Below are positions 40,245-51,500 of a stretch of DNA of 64,000 nucleotides, piece by piece (position 1 is the stretch's first letter; the number at the start of each line of letters is the position of its first letter). The position numbers and the translations under genes were made by a program. Source of the stretch: Urechis unicinctus (lineage: Eukaryota > Annelida > Polychaeta > Xenopneusta > Urechidae); assembly GCA_034190875.2 (NCBI GenBank), contig CM067354.1, forward strand, positions 46,956,037 through 47,020,036, in the 5' to 3' direction. A model generated the notes under the pieces. The model ran no database searches, was not told the DNA's origin, and was given only the letters and a program-made list of their open reading frames with translations.

Positions 40245-42786
40245 CTACATCCTACTGTGGTTGGGACCCAATGCTTTAGAAGTCTACGACAACTGGTCTC
40301 ATCTGACAGTAGAGCAGAAGAAAACGCCAGAGTCAGTGTGGCAGGCATTCCAAGACTATTTTGAGCCCAAGGCTAACTATAGACTTGCCCGTTTTCAATT
40401 TCGCGACATTCGTCAACAGTCAGCTGAGCCCATTGACACCTTTACAACTCGTCTTAAGGTGCAAGCACGGAAGTGTAAATTCGAGGCTGCTCTCGAGGAC
40501 ATGCTGATCGACCAAATCATTATTGGCACTGTGCACAACCCCGTTCGTAAAAAGCTACTAGACCACGATCCAGAGAAGTTGACACTTGACAAAGTTCTTG
40601 ACTGTGCTCGAACATACGAGGCCACACAACAACAACTCAATCAGTTTGGGCAGGCTACGAAGGTGGATAGCATCCATCAAAAGCGAAACAACCAAAGGAA
40701 AGGACCGATTCCACATGCTGAATCGACCTCAAGGAACACATGCCACTTTTGTGGTGGGACTAGACACCGTCGGGAGGAATGTCCCGCTCGCGACCAGAAA
40801 TGCAATAAATGCTTAAAAGTTGGTCATTGGGGAAAAGTTTGTCGCAGTACTGCTGCACACAGTTCTACGCAAGGACATCGCAGTGGCTCAATAAAGTACA
40901 GTACTTCAAAGTATAACAAACAGAAGCAGAAGCCTGATGTACACTCTGTTTGTGTTGAGAATAAGGATGACCCACAGTTTGAACAGTGCACATTCGACAC
41001 TCTCTCCATTTCAACAGTAAGCCGGGACAAAGCATTTGCAATCTTGCGCATTGAGGCATACCCCAACAAGAAGACAAATCTACGAGGTAAAGTGGATACA
41101 GGTGCTCAAGGGAATATCCTGCCTCTGCGAACGTTCCGCAATATATACCCATCGCATGTAAATGAAGACGGACTGCCAACAACCTTAGTTAAAAGTGACG
41201 CCAAACTCACTGCATACAATGGCACTCCGATTCGTCAGTACGGTACACTTACCATCCCGTGTCGTTACGCGGACAGCCAGTGGCAAGCAACAAAATTTTA
41301 TGTAACTGACACACCAGGTCCTGTAATTTTTGGAGTGGAAACTTGCGAAGCTCTCAGTCTGGTGACCATGAACTGTACCATATCTCTCCAGACTGACACT
41401 GCAAACCTTAGAAAGCTGAGTGACGTCAAGTCCATGTACCCTGACCGATTCACAGGCTTGGGTAAATTCAAAGGAGAGCATTCACTAATCCTCAAGGAGG
41501 ATGCTTGTCCTGTAATCCATGTGCCAAGAAGAGCTCCAATCCAGCTCCAATCTCAAATCCGCTCTGAGCTTGACAGAATGCTGGACCTAGATGTCATCCG
41601 CCCAGTGAGTGAACCTACAGACTGGGTCTCGAGCATAACATATGTTCAAAAACCAAACGGGTCTCTCCGCATTTGTTTGGATCCGAAAGACATCAATAAG
41701 GCGCTAAAGAGGGGTCAGCACCGTACCCCCACACTTGAAGAGGTCACACACAGACTCAAGGGCGCCAAAGTGTTTAGCAAACTGGATGCCAAGTCTGGCT
41801 ATTGGAGCGTACAGTTAGATGATGCCAGTCAACACCTCACTACGTTCAACAGTCCATTTGGACGATTCTGTTTCAAAAGGCTCCCATTCGGCTTGAAAAC
41901 TAGCCAAGACGTCTTCCAAAAGGCAATGGATCAGATACTCGATGGACTGCCTGGCGTCATATCCATTGCAGATGACATCACTGTGTTCGGTGTTGACCAA
42001 GCTGATCACAACCGCAATCTCCATCAGTTGATGGAACGTGCTCGCAAATGTGGTCTTGTCTTCAATGCAGAGAAATGTAAAATCAACCAAGACGAAGTAT
42101 GCTTCTTCGGCAACATCTACGGGGAGTCAGGGGTCAAGCCTGATCCAAGCAAAGTGCAGGCTATCATCGACCTGAAGCCCCCAGCAAACGTCTCAGAACT
42201 CCAGTCATTCCTTGGAATGGTCACATACCTTGCTCCGTATATCCCTAAGCTGAGTAACGTTACAGGACCATTGAGACAGCTACTACAGAAGGAGTCTGAA
42301 TTCCAGTGGCATCCAGAGCATCAAGCAGTTTTCAGCCCACTCAAACAGCACATTAGTAGAGCTGGATTGCTCTCATACTTTGATCCAACCAAGCCAGCTG
42401 TATTGCAAGTTGATGCGAGTCAAGAAGCCCTCGGCGCCGCACTCATTCAAGATGGTCACCCAATCTCGTTTGCCTCAAAAAGTTTGTCTGACACCGAAAA
42501 GCGGTACGCAAACATAGAAAGAGAGCTACTTGCATGTGTATTTGGAGCAGAACGCTTTCACACATATTTGTACGGCAAACCATTTACCATCGAGTCAGAT
42601 CACCGTCCACTGGAGATGATCTCAGCCAAAGCACTCACATCTGCCCCAGCCCGTCTGCAGCGTATGCTGTTGAGGTTGCAACGCTATGACTACGAGATAA
42701 AATACAGACCTGGCAAAGAGATGATTCTAGCGGACAGCAGCCTTCTCGACTCCCAAAGTCTAGTGCTGATGAGCACATTGAACTGA
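40240..42786 (+). CDS. pol: gag-pol: capsid, CCHC knuckles, protease, reverse transcriptase, RNase H
   Basis: An open frame of about 848 codons. It can be extended to an ATG at 40144, but those first 32 codons overlap the true gag frame and look spurious. In order it shows: the rest of the capsid; two zinc knuckles of form C-x2-C-x4-H-x4-C (40741-40782 and 40801-40842); aspartic protease DTGAQ (41095-41109); reverse transcriptase with catalytic Asp in FSKLDAKSGYW (41785), FKRLPFGLK, and the catalytic pair in IADD (Asp codons 41971 and 41974) where most Gypsy elements have Y/F-x-DD; RNase H with Asp (42412), Glu in IERELLA (42517-42525), Asp in SDH (42598) and Asp in LAD (42733). Just after that last Asp the frame is lost and it stops at 42784-42786. 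The enzymes would copy element RNA into DNA in the particle. Confidence 0.93.
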   Translation, partial: FNYILLWLGPNALEVYDNWSHLTVEQKKTPESVWQAFQDYFEPKANYRLARFQFRDIRQQSAEPIDTFTTRLKVQARKCKFEAALEDMLIDQIIIGTVHNPVRKKLLDHDPEKLTLDKVLDCARTYEATQQQLNQFGQATKVDSIHQKRNNQRKGPIPHAESTSRNTCHFCGGTRHRREECPARDQKCNKCLKVGHWGKVCRSTAAHSSTQGHRSGSIKYSTSKYNKQKQKPDVHSVCVENKDDPQFEQCTFDTLSISTVSRDKAFAILRIEAYPNKKTNLRGKVDTGAQGNILPLRTFRNIYPSHVNEDGLPTTLVKSDAKLTAYNGTPIRQYGTLTIPCRYADSQWQATKFYVTDTPGPVIFGVETCEALSLVTMNCTISLQTDTANLRKLSDVKSMYPDRFTGLGKFKGEHSLILKEDACPVIHVPRRAPIQLQSQIRSELDRMLDLDVIRPVSEPTDWVSSITYVQKPNGSLRICLDPKDINKALKRGQHRTPTLEEVTHRLKGAKVFSKLDAKSGYWSVQLDDASQHLTTFNSPFGRFCFKRLPFGLKTSQDVFQKAMDQILDGLPGVISIADDITVFGVDQADHNRNLHQLMERARKCGLVFNAEKCKINQDEVCFFGNIYGESGVKPDPSKVQAIIDLKPPANVSELQSFLGMVTYLAPYIPKLSNVTGPLRQLLQKESEFQWHPEHQAVFSPLKQHISRAGLLSYFDPTKPAVLQVDASQEALGAALIQDGHPISFASKSLSDTEKRYANIERELLACVFGAERFHTYLYGKPFTIESDHRPLEMISAKALTSAPARLQRMLLRLQRYDYEIKYRPGKEMILADSSLLDSQSLVLMSTLN

Positions 42787-43532
42787 ATATTAAGGTATGC
42801 TTCGTTCATTTCAGCAACAGACGACTCGATGAGCTTCGTGAAGCAATAACAAATGACGAGACACTCAATCGCCTGTCAAAATACATTATCCAAGGATTTC
42901 CCGGACGCCAAAGAGACGTCCACCACAGCATTCATCCTTATTGGCCTTTCCGAGACGAACTAAGCATTGAAAATGGTCTCATTCTGAAGGGAAGTCAACT
43001 GCTGATCCCAGAGATCCTCCATGACCAATATCTAACTGACATCCACACTGGTCACCAAGGGATTATCCGCTGTCAGATGCGCGCTAGAGGTAGCGTGTAC
43101 TGGCCCGGGATCAACTCTGACATCGAGGGCATAATATCACAATGCGCCATTTGTCAAAAGCACCAGGCATCGCAGAGTAAAGAGCCAATGGAACCCGTTA
43201 TTACAACCGTTCCACCATATCCCTGGCATACAATTGGCTCAGATCTCTTCACACTGAATGATGAGAACTATCTCATCATAGCAGACTACCACTCGAAATA
43301 CCCGATTGTTGAATGCCTTGGACGTGACACTTCCAGCCGTCACGTAGCTGCTATTACCAGTCATGTATTTTCAATGTTTGGTTGTCCAGACACCATCATC
43401 TCGGACAACGGTCCACAGTTTATAGGCAGTGCTTACCAGGCAATGACAAACAACTATGGAATAGCTCATGTCACCAGCTCCCCTCACCATCCTCGTTCAC
43501 ACGGTTTTATTGAACGCATGGTCGGAGCATGA
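42738..43532 (+). CDS. pol: pol continuation: integrase zinc finger and catalytic core
   Basis: This frame has no start of its own; it continues the polyprotein after a frame break between about 42733 and 42741. It begins with the usual RNase H-integrase linker, then the HHCC zinc finger (His 43044 and 43053; Cys 43143 and 43152, as CAIC). The DDE core follows: Asp in IGSDLF (43242), Asp in ISDNGPQF (43404) and Glu in FIERMV (43512). The last two are separated by 35 residues, the exact DD35E spacing. All catalytic residues are present. The frame ends at TGA 43530-43532, while homologous sequence continues in another frame. The enzyme would insert element cDNA with a 5-bp stagger, matching the TAAGG duplication. 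Confidence 0.92.
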   Translation, partial: QPSRLPKSSADEHIELNIKVCFVHFSNRRLDELREAITNDETLNRLSKYIIQGFPGRQRDVHHSIHPYWPFRDELSIENGLILKGSQLLIPEILHDQYLTDIHTGHQGIIRCQMRARGSVYWPGINSDIEGIISQCAICQKHQASQSKEPMEPVITTVPPYPWHTIGSDLFTLNDENYLIIADYHSKYPIVECLGRDTSSRHVAAITSHVFSMFGCPDTIISDNGPQFIGSAYQAMTNNYGIAHVTSSPHHPRSHGFIERMVGA

Positions 43533-44176
43533 AAGCCCTCATTAAGAAGTCACCTGAGGAAACCGACAAAGCTATTCTTGTGTATCGAACAACCCCTTTA
43601 GGCCCTAAAATCCCCTCACCAGCTGAACTCATTTTCCAAAGGAAAATTAACTTCAACCTACCAGTCTACCATCAAGGCAACGCCCATGACATAACTGCAG
43701 CTAGACAGCTAGCCCATCAGAAATCTGAAATGCGTTACAACAGCCAGAGCAAAACCCTTGATGAGCTTGACATCAACCAGCCCGTTTACTACCAGGATGT
43801 GGCACGTAAAAACTGGCTCCCCGGTAAGGTTATTGGAATTGGCCCCGAACCACGTTCCTACACAGTGCTATGCCACACGACAGGTCGCCCTCTAAAAAAA
43901 CGCAACAGAATATTGCTACGACCTCGACCCATAGCCACTGACACTTACACAAGCCCAACTCCGTCACCACCAGCTGCACCCATAGTTGCCCCACCTACTC
44001 TACAGCCAACACAGGATAGCCCCGTACCTGATCCCATCTCCACGCCTACTAGTAAAGTGAATCACAACGCAACAGTCTCCTCACCTGCGATACAGAAAAG
44101 TGGAAATACTACAATACCTACACCACGTCCCAAGCGAAATGTCATGCCTCCACGTCGTCTCATAGAAGATATTTAA
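43529..44176 (+). CDS. pol: pol C-terminus: integrase C-terminal domain and Pro-rich tail
   Basis: A 215-codon frame overlaps the end of the core frame by four bases (ATGA). It starts MKALIKKSPEETDKAILVYR, which normally follows the catalytic Glu helix directly in Gypsy integrases, so a single-base indel near 43520-43529 has split one protein. It then shows the SPAELIFQRKI motif. A GPY/F-type module (about 43786-43920) follows, with W-LPGKV, GPEPRSYTV and KKRNRILLRP. A Pro/Ser/Thr-rich tail ends in a basic stretch (RPKRNVMPPRRL). The ATG could act as an internal start, but expression as a separate protein is not suggested by known relatives. Confidence 0.88.
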   Translation: MKALIKKSPEETDKAILVYRTTPLGPKIPSPAELIFQRKINFNLPVYHQGNAHDITAARQLAHQKSEMRYNSQSKTLDELDINQPVYYQDVARKNWLPGKVIGIGPEPRSYTVLCHTTGRPLKKRNRILLRPRPIATDTYTSPTPSPPAAPIVAPPTLQPTQDSPVPDPISTPTSKVNHNATVSSPAIQKSGNTTIPTPRPKRNVMPPRRLIEDI

Positions 44177-44361
44177 TCTAAATACATATTCATATTGTAG
44201 CAGAACCAGATAGTATTGTTTTGTATGAATGTCAACTTGGGACTAGACTTAAATTGTATGTCATTTTATTGTAACAGGCAGACAGCTACCTTTTTGTTTG
44301 TGACTGCAGACAAGCAACTAACATAATGTCTGTCATTGATGATTTCTTAAAAGAAGGGGGA
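44177..44361 (+). other. Retrotransposon 3' untranslated region with polypurine tract
   Basis: About 185 bp of AT-rich sequence ends in AAAAGAAGGGGGA directly before the 3' LTR TG. That purine run is the expected plus-strand primer site (polypurine tract). Confidence 0.85.
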
Positions 44362-44510
44362 TGTTGCATTATGAAGCCCTCACTAAAAATCATAACGTGC
44401 ACTTCATGTGTTGGATGGTGGTTAAGAATAAAGACAGTTCTGTTCCGGTCTACATGGTGTCGTCCTCGTGTGTGTGTTTCTCAATATAGTTATTTGGACA
44501 TAACATAACA
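44362..44510 (+). repeat. 3' LTR, 149 bp
   Basis: Same length as the 5' LTR with a single substitution (44452, A instead of C). AATAAA lies at 44427-44432. Confidence 0.97.
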
Positions 44511-44515
44511 TAAGG
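44511..44515. repeat. Target-site duplication TAAGG, right copy
   Basis: Exact repeat of 39560-39564, placed directly after the CA end of the 3' LTR. Confidence 0.9.
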
Positions 44516-45454
44516 TATCAAGGCACTGGGCATACTAGCTTCCGAATCAGGCGACGGGGGATGGGGAGTCAAAACCACCTGATCTCTTGGTAACCATGCA
44601 ATATGAATAAGTCCAATTACACCTGATTCATACGCCTTGCGTGCCACTGTTAATGACAATGCCATGACACGCGCCCAGCAACATTTCTATCCAAGTGCGT
44701 GCAGTATCGCTTCAGGCAGCGAGACTTACAATGAGGTGATCTTGCTGAAGATCAAAATCAATCCGCCATTGTTTGCGGAATATGTGTGTGTGTGTGTATG
44801 GAGGGGGGGGGGGCGATAGTATGAAATTCATTTCAAATTTCCACACAACATATTGATGTGTGGGGTGCAACATCACAAGGATATGATCAGGAATATTTGT
44901 ATTAAAAGGCGCTGGTACACTCGCTCATCATGGACAAACTCACCCAATCAAGGCCTGGGTCTCGTTGACAGTATGCCATTCTGTGCTGTCAAAAACGTTG
45001 ATATCCCCCCCCCCCCCCCCCCCCCCCCCCCTCCCGGCCAACCGACCTCACCAACCCCGTCTGATATTTCTTGGCGTTATTTAATTGTATCCCCATGACT
45101 CAAAAAGGACTTTATAATCGACTAGCGATCGCGTCGACTACCTCCACAATCGTACCTTCCGACCGGTGGTTATCATTGATTGCTGACTCACGTAATATGT
45201 AAGGTCAATGAGAAGTCTTTGCGGGATATGAGTTTCAGTGGGAGGATATTCAATGTGACTCAATTAAATAAAGCTTCGTCAATCTGACTAAAACCTTTCC
45301 ACTGAACAACTTTACTCGACGGCAAGCCTTGGTCTTTCAATAATAATTCAGCCAGCCAAGGTAGGCCATTATCACGAGAGAGTATTGTGGTAGTGCAAAT
45401 TGGGATTGCTATATTACGTGTATTATCCATACCGAACAGTGTGGACTATGCTAG
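44516..45454. other. Intergenic DNA with homopolymer runs
   Basis: It contains a short GT run followed by a G11 run (44803-44813) and a long C run (45005-45031). Frames through the C run encode only Pro repeats and are not considered genes. Confidence 0.6.
45005..45031 (+). repeat. Poly-C homopolymer, 27 bases
   Basis: An unbroken C27 run. The complementary G27 strand could form G-quadruplex structure; the exact length is prone to sequencing error. Confidence 0.9.
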
Positions 45455-45530
45455 ATACCTAGTATTAACGCAGGTGGTTATAGCCTACACCTTCGGCTTT
45501 CACTGCTCCGGGTTCGAAAAGTGCAACTCT
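45455..45530 (+). mobile_element. Probable degenerate tRNA-derived SINE head
   Basis: A box A-like AACGCAGGTGGTTATAGCC and a box B-like GGTTCGAAAAG (45511-45521) are spaced like those of the SINE at 19849: 43 bp from ACG to GGTTCGA here, 42 bp there. The last bases of box B are not consensus, and neither a SINE body nor a tail is clear. It may be an old SINE or tRNA relic, or chance. Confidence 0.4.
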
Positions 45531-48500
45531 CCAGTGTATAACGTGACCCAATTTCGACAGATGCAAATCCTGCTTCTTCACTAACCTTGGAGAAATTATT
45601 TTTTGCTTAAGACTTCGCATCATGACAATGGTCAGGCATGGCGGTGCCGATGTCATAACCGCCTAGTACCGCATTCAGAAATATATGTATATGTTCGCAT
45701 ATCTAAACCATGCATAATTTTTTTCGTCCCCAATAATTGTCGGGTTCTGCAGAGTAGGTAATGCGTTCCGTCAAGTGAGCTGTCAACCCATATTTTTAAG
45801 AGACTAAATACTACATATCTATTTTCGTATCAGCTCCTAGGCTATTGTCATAAATTGGAAAAGTCTATTATTTTGAATAGATAATCTTATAAACTGCCTT
45901 TATGACAGCTCAGAATTAAAAACAACCGAGCGCGGAACAAAGTAAGGATATCACAGTACGGCGCACACATATCAAAGATGGCAACGCCAGTTGTAATTAT
46001 TGCTGTTCATTCCAAAACAGGCTCCAAATAATGAGTGATAAAATATGGTGACATTCGAAGGCTCCTCCATATCACAAACTGGCGTGTATGGGAGCCATAT
46101 TACGTTATTTAGCCTCCAAATCATCGAGTGAAGTCAATATTAACACCCTTTATCTTGAAATCTAATCAGCACCGCCAATCCAAAATCGTTGGCGTGTAAA
46201 ACACCTATTTTTTTATTTACATCATTCAAAAACAATTCGAAAATCGAAAAGTCTAGCAGAAGAACTTATATTTAATACCATTAAAGAATAGGACATATAA
46301 GATGGATTTACCGAACCTTTGGTAATTAAAATTATCTTTGCACGTTGATGGAACCTGAAGATAACTTCAGAGTAGATTCAATGCATACCCAATAGTATCA
46401 TCGGGACAATTGGATTCAACGACAGGCCTAATAACAAATTTATCCCGTCCTGATTCGCCTGTTTACAATCCATTATCTCGAAAATGCTTAACTATAATTG
46501 GCCTATAACGTAACGTCAAGGGTCAACATTCATTGCAGCATCTTGAAAATAGGATGGTATTTGCAAGATAATAGCTACCTGTATATTAATATATGCAATT
46601 AAGTAATTCCATGTACTGTTCATTCCATTGGCGAGGGGTTGTGCTTCAAATAGCGACGCTCTATGACGGGCTCAATACAAGGATGGCAAAATTTGCAGAG
46701 ACCATTTTACACCAACACACAGTAGATTTTGAAATTGCAAACTGTGAAAGGACACAAAAGTTGAGAAAAGGTGTTCGGTGCCCAGCTCATTCGCGCCAAC
46801 CTCCTCGCATGGAATTTGGCAAAGTCAGGTGTTTTTGTTTGTGTTTACGAAGACAAACAGGTACAAATGTCGACATAAATCACCTTCAAATAAAGATTAC
46901 CTGAAAGCACGAGGACTATCGGGAATCTACAGCATTCAATAACAGCCTGGTTTACATCATTTTCAAAATGCAGCTGAACACCCTGAGCTTAGTACAGTAT
47001 ATTTCGGTCCTAATGAGGCACTTCTGTAACATATGATGCTGGCCTAATGTGCTAAAAGGTGATCCTTATCCTCAGCGAGCATGATGCAATTGAAGATGAA
47101 AACACTTTTGATGCTGTTTTTTATTCTCATGCATGCTGGAAACGCGTCACTGTGTTGTGCGCGGCCGCTCTAACGAATTCCCATAATTAGGATCGAAGCG
47201 TGTAAGTATATGTCAAAGCTTTGTCTTTGCAATGTTATAACGAACAATTGTCCCAATGCATTATACATCATGATTATAGCCGATGTTGAATAACAACGTT
47301 CTCGTCATAGACGGGTATGCTTAAAATGCTTGATCAAATCAAGAACAGGAAACATGCCCCTGTCACTCAAGGGCACCGGATTGCTCTCTGGCATTCAAAG
47401 ATCATGAAAGAACGTGATGTCGTCTGGTATATATTTCTAACTCAGTGAAATCGGTGGAAATATTGTAATTCGGTGCTGACTTACTGCTAATATGGAAAAC
47501 ACTTTATGATGGAACAATATTTAGTGTACATGATTTGAGATATGTAAAGCAATTCGGGACAAAGATGATGGACAACCGTCCACTTCCATTAAGTGTCGAG
47601 CATCATCAGTCCCAACAGACAAGCAACTAATGAAGATCGAGTCTCTGTGTCGATTTAGTAATTACATCTTTGAGCCCACGAACATCGTCTGAAAACACGG
47701 TCATATGAGAGTTATTCGATTTAGGCTTAACGTGACAGGCCACCTGAAGCATTTTCGTGTACGAGCTTGGGCACAAAAGATGTGTCATTCATAGCAGCTT
47801 CAAACATTTACAAACAGTGGCCTGCACGAATTTGCATTCAAAGCATATAGGTAGACATAATTTCCACGGATATTTAGTTGTTCGAGAGTCTTAACCGCAG
47901 ACAGTCATTAACGTGATTGAACTAAGAGCTTCTTGCGCGGACTGCTAGACATAATCAGATATGATGTTCCATATAACCCCATTCATCGATATGTGGCATC
48001 AACATATCGGTTTGATGAGCCACAAGCAAGACTCAAATTATAATAAATTCAACAGGAACAGTATGATTGTTCGATGTTATTAAAGCAACCTGTACATCTA
48101 ACCATATGTGGAATAGAGAGGTCACTTTCCAGGTGATAACAGAACCAGTAAATATAATGAAGGCAGCTCGGCTAGCGGAGAAAATTCCCATTGCCAAGCA
48201 TGACAACAGCACAATTGATGCATACGCTAACCTAGAAAATATGATGAAGCTGAGAGCTGATCATTCAAACATCCTTAACATAGTAATAAACAATGCGCTT
48301 CAACGATTTTCAACCCTGTTAAATGCAGAGACTGTTTGATGTTTAAAGGTCGAGAATGGTAGGTGCATTTTCATAGATAAACCAAAAGATTAGCAGGGCA
48401 CATTTCGATCTTACATTCTTAAATTTGGAATATTGGCTTACTAACTAATTTGTCCTATCGGGCAAGCATTTAACATAGAGAATATATGTTTTGTAGAAAA

Positions 48501-51500
48501 AAAAATTGAAGGAGTCGAAATTGGAATAAGCGCAAATATTATATATGGATGTTTCCCCACGGAGAATCCACATACACTTGAAGTTGTCAGTACACTGTTG
48601 GCATTACTTCACAACCAAACACGCCTACACGTTCATTCCGTTTCCATATTCATTGCCAGGTTGAATGAAATGCTATATAATAAAATTGATCGATAAAGAT
48701 AATTGCAAGAATCTCTCCAGAGATTAAATATATTCATCTTATTTTATCTTAGTTCCTGCGTAAATACTAGCTAATGCCCCCGCTCCATCCTCGGTCAACC
48801 TGGAAAATTCCTCAAACACCGCGCCACCCTTCATGACAGATCCTCTAAGTAGTGTATAATAACAGTCACTAATCAAGACGTCATTTATTAGGCTCTGATC
48901 ACTGCGATGAAAATGCCAATTTAGTAGTAGAGAAGCCGCATGAAATTGCTTAGCCTCAGTGCAATCAGACCACCATTTGAAGGGCATCCAATCTTTAAAT
49001 GGGTGTAAAATTGAATGTAACCTACCAATGAAATTCGGAATATTAGATTGAATGAGAGTGCCCTCAGACCTATTCTGATACGTAGCGAGATCTTAAACTG
49101 CAGTCATTCATTGCCGTTCGAAACACGTCGCACATTTGACATCTTGACAATCCAGCGTATCTTACAAAGCATATGACTGGAGACAAACTACGAATCTTAA
49201 AGGGCGGATTACTAATGCTCTGTGATATAGAAAAAAAACCGGTACTTATTACTGCCATTGCGTTTGGGCAATACGGACGATATTTTGCACACAATTCGTC
49301 AACTGATGTCAAAACCAAATATTTATTGTTATGAAACAGCGTTAACACAGACAATCTAACATAGCTGACACCGAAAACAACCGCTTAATTTGTGTTTATT
49401 GAAAAAAATAATGTGGATCCAATAGCACATAGTCCCGTGTAGAATTGGAAGGTTTTTGAAATCTAACGTTCAATCTACAGTTCCTTTGAGTCCGGTAAAG
49501 TACAATAATCAACCATATTATCTGTATACATGGCTTTTTTACAAATACGTAACTTGCAGCCTTCGTCTTTGTTAGACACATTGAGTGGATTTTAGTAGAG
49601 CTCATTCAGCTAAATGATTCTAATTAAGTTTCATGGATATAAAACCTCAAGGGTAGAGGCAACTCTGTGTAGTACTATTTTAGCCCTTGTGTTAACAGGA
49701 ACACGATGTACCAAAAACCAAAAAAGAAAGACAAATGTAATGAAATGCAATCATTTTAGCATCTTGCTCGGGCGTGTGCGATCCCTACGAAGGCGACCTA
49801 TGGCAAAAAATATGTCAGCACTGACAAGCGTTGATGGGATTGCTTATAATGAGTATATGCTACATAGATTATGGAATGACCATACATGAATTGCCTTATT
49901 GATATAATACCTAGCAAGTACTCGAAATAGTTTGGCTTCCGGTTCCTCAGAGCGACTGTATGCGTTCGACTGATCATCCCAACAACTCTGCTGGTTATTA
50001 CAATCGCTGCACCACTTGCCTTGAGCGTCTGATCAAAATTGATTTCATATCGATTTACATCTTGAACTGCCATATGCTGTTTTGATTACCGCATGATAGT
50101 TTTGCTCGGATGGATGACAGTTGCATCATGCTTGTGCTTTTCGTCATGTTCTTGTTGTATTACTATTAGGGCATGGTGACTCGGCCAGGTTATATAAGTG
50201 AAATTAGTAGTGCCATTGCACATCCACCCAGTGGCATTTTATTTCCAACGCAACGTTCTTCGTTGTTTCCAGGTGAGAAATACGCAAATACGACCATCAC
50301 GGCCAATGGTGGGTGGCTGATAAACATCGAACTAAATTTCCATTGCTTTTATCAATCGTCTTGCATGCGCATCACTATCCAAAGGATGGCAATGGCTAGC
50401 AATTTGGTTGATATTAAATACCATTTTGCAATGGAGGATTTTAAATGCTAAGGCGTTAGAAAATACAGAAGCCGACTACAAGGTAAGATGAAATGACCCT
50501 CGCATGCTGGTTTAACCAGCCGTATTTCGTGGTAATTGACTTTATTCGGAATTGGAAGCCGATGTTAAGCCTCGGGTTGCATGATAATCGGTGTGACGTA
50601 CCTAAATGGCTATTTATCGCAGTGATTGAGGCCCATTTACATGCAAAGGGACACCCCAAATATGATCATTCCACACGCTGTTACGTCCCCGGCAGATAAT
50701 TACAATCGATTATTACAATATAAATTGTACAACAGCAAATAAGCTTCCACTAGTTTTTCATTTATAACTGTTTTTAGGGAATAAAATGGGCAAAGACATT
50801 ATAGGCGAACATATCAACAGGCGTCCGTATTTTTGCTCATGTCTCCTAGCGGATATGTAGATACGCGGACCAAGATTAATTCTAATTGGTTGCTTATTTA
50901 ATAATTACGTCTACACTCGCAGAATATACATGTGCATTGTAATAGCAAATTAGTAAGCTTTAATCAACTAGAATTGTAGGACGCAGAACAGTAAAGACTC
51001 TTAGTAGAAAGCATTACTTCACCGATTAGACAACAAGAGGTTACTGCGCCATTGGTATCAGGATGCATAACCAGAAACCTCTCTATGCAACCATACTTGA
51101 CAATTTAACGGCTAAATCATTTGACAACGAAGTTATATTAAATGCGAGCCGCATGACACTTACCTGCTTGTTAATGAAAACTTGTGCGATGCGTTTTAAC
51201 TTCTCATACGTGCTTTTGGGGTTTTATATTTTCTTTACAGCAATAGCCAATAATTTGGTTGTCTTCAATATAATCAATTCAAGCAGAGCATTTAGGCTCG
51301 TCGACAACTTGGCAATAGTAACAGTAGTAAGGCATTGCGCCGTTTACAGATATGACTTATCCTACAAACAGTTATCTAAACTCTTTCGGATTGGTGAATT
51401 ATTTGGACTATCTGCTAGTATGGCCGATCATTGTCGAGAGCAAAGTAAAATAACGTTGCATGATTTAGTTTAGTGGCAGTCGGTAGGTTTGAATTAATAA

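Larger units (their letters stand above)
39565..44510 (+). mobile_element. Ty3/Gypsy LTR retrotransposon, full length, Mag-like (C-clade)
   Basis: A complete 4,946-bp element: 149-bp LTRs, leader with primer-binding-like site, gag-pol, polypurine tract and 3' LTR, bounded by TAAGG duplications. Domain order is capsid, two CCHC knuckles, aspartic protease, reverse transcriptase, RNase H, integrase, the order of Ty3/Gypsy (Metaviridae). Very short LTRs, two zinc knuckles, an ADD reverse-transcriptase centre and a Pro-rich integrase tail with no envelope gene fit the Mag-like group; predicted proteins of this type are often labelled 'K02A2.6-like' in animal genomes. The two LTRs differ at one base (C at 39655, A at 44452), indicating a recent insertion. 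Three frame breaks (near 40240, 42736 and 43527) interrupt the coding region. Clade placement is by inspection, not phylogeny. Confidence 0.95.

Noticed and set aside
51063-51473. 136-codon frame as a membrane-protein gene
   Set aside because: No recognisable family. A single frame of this length is expected by chance in 64 kb of AT-rich DNA, and one hydrophobic stretch is weak evidence.
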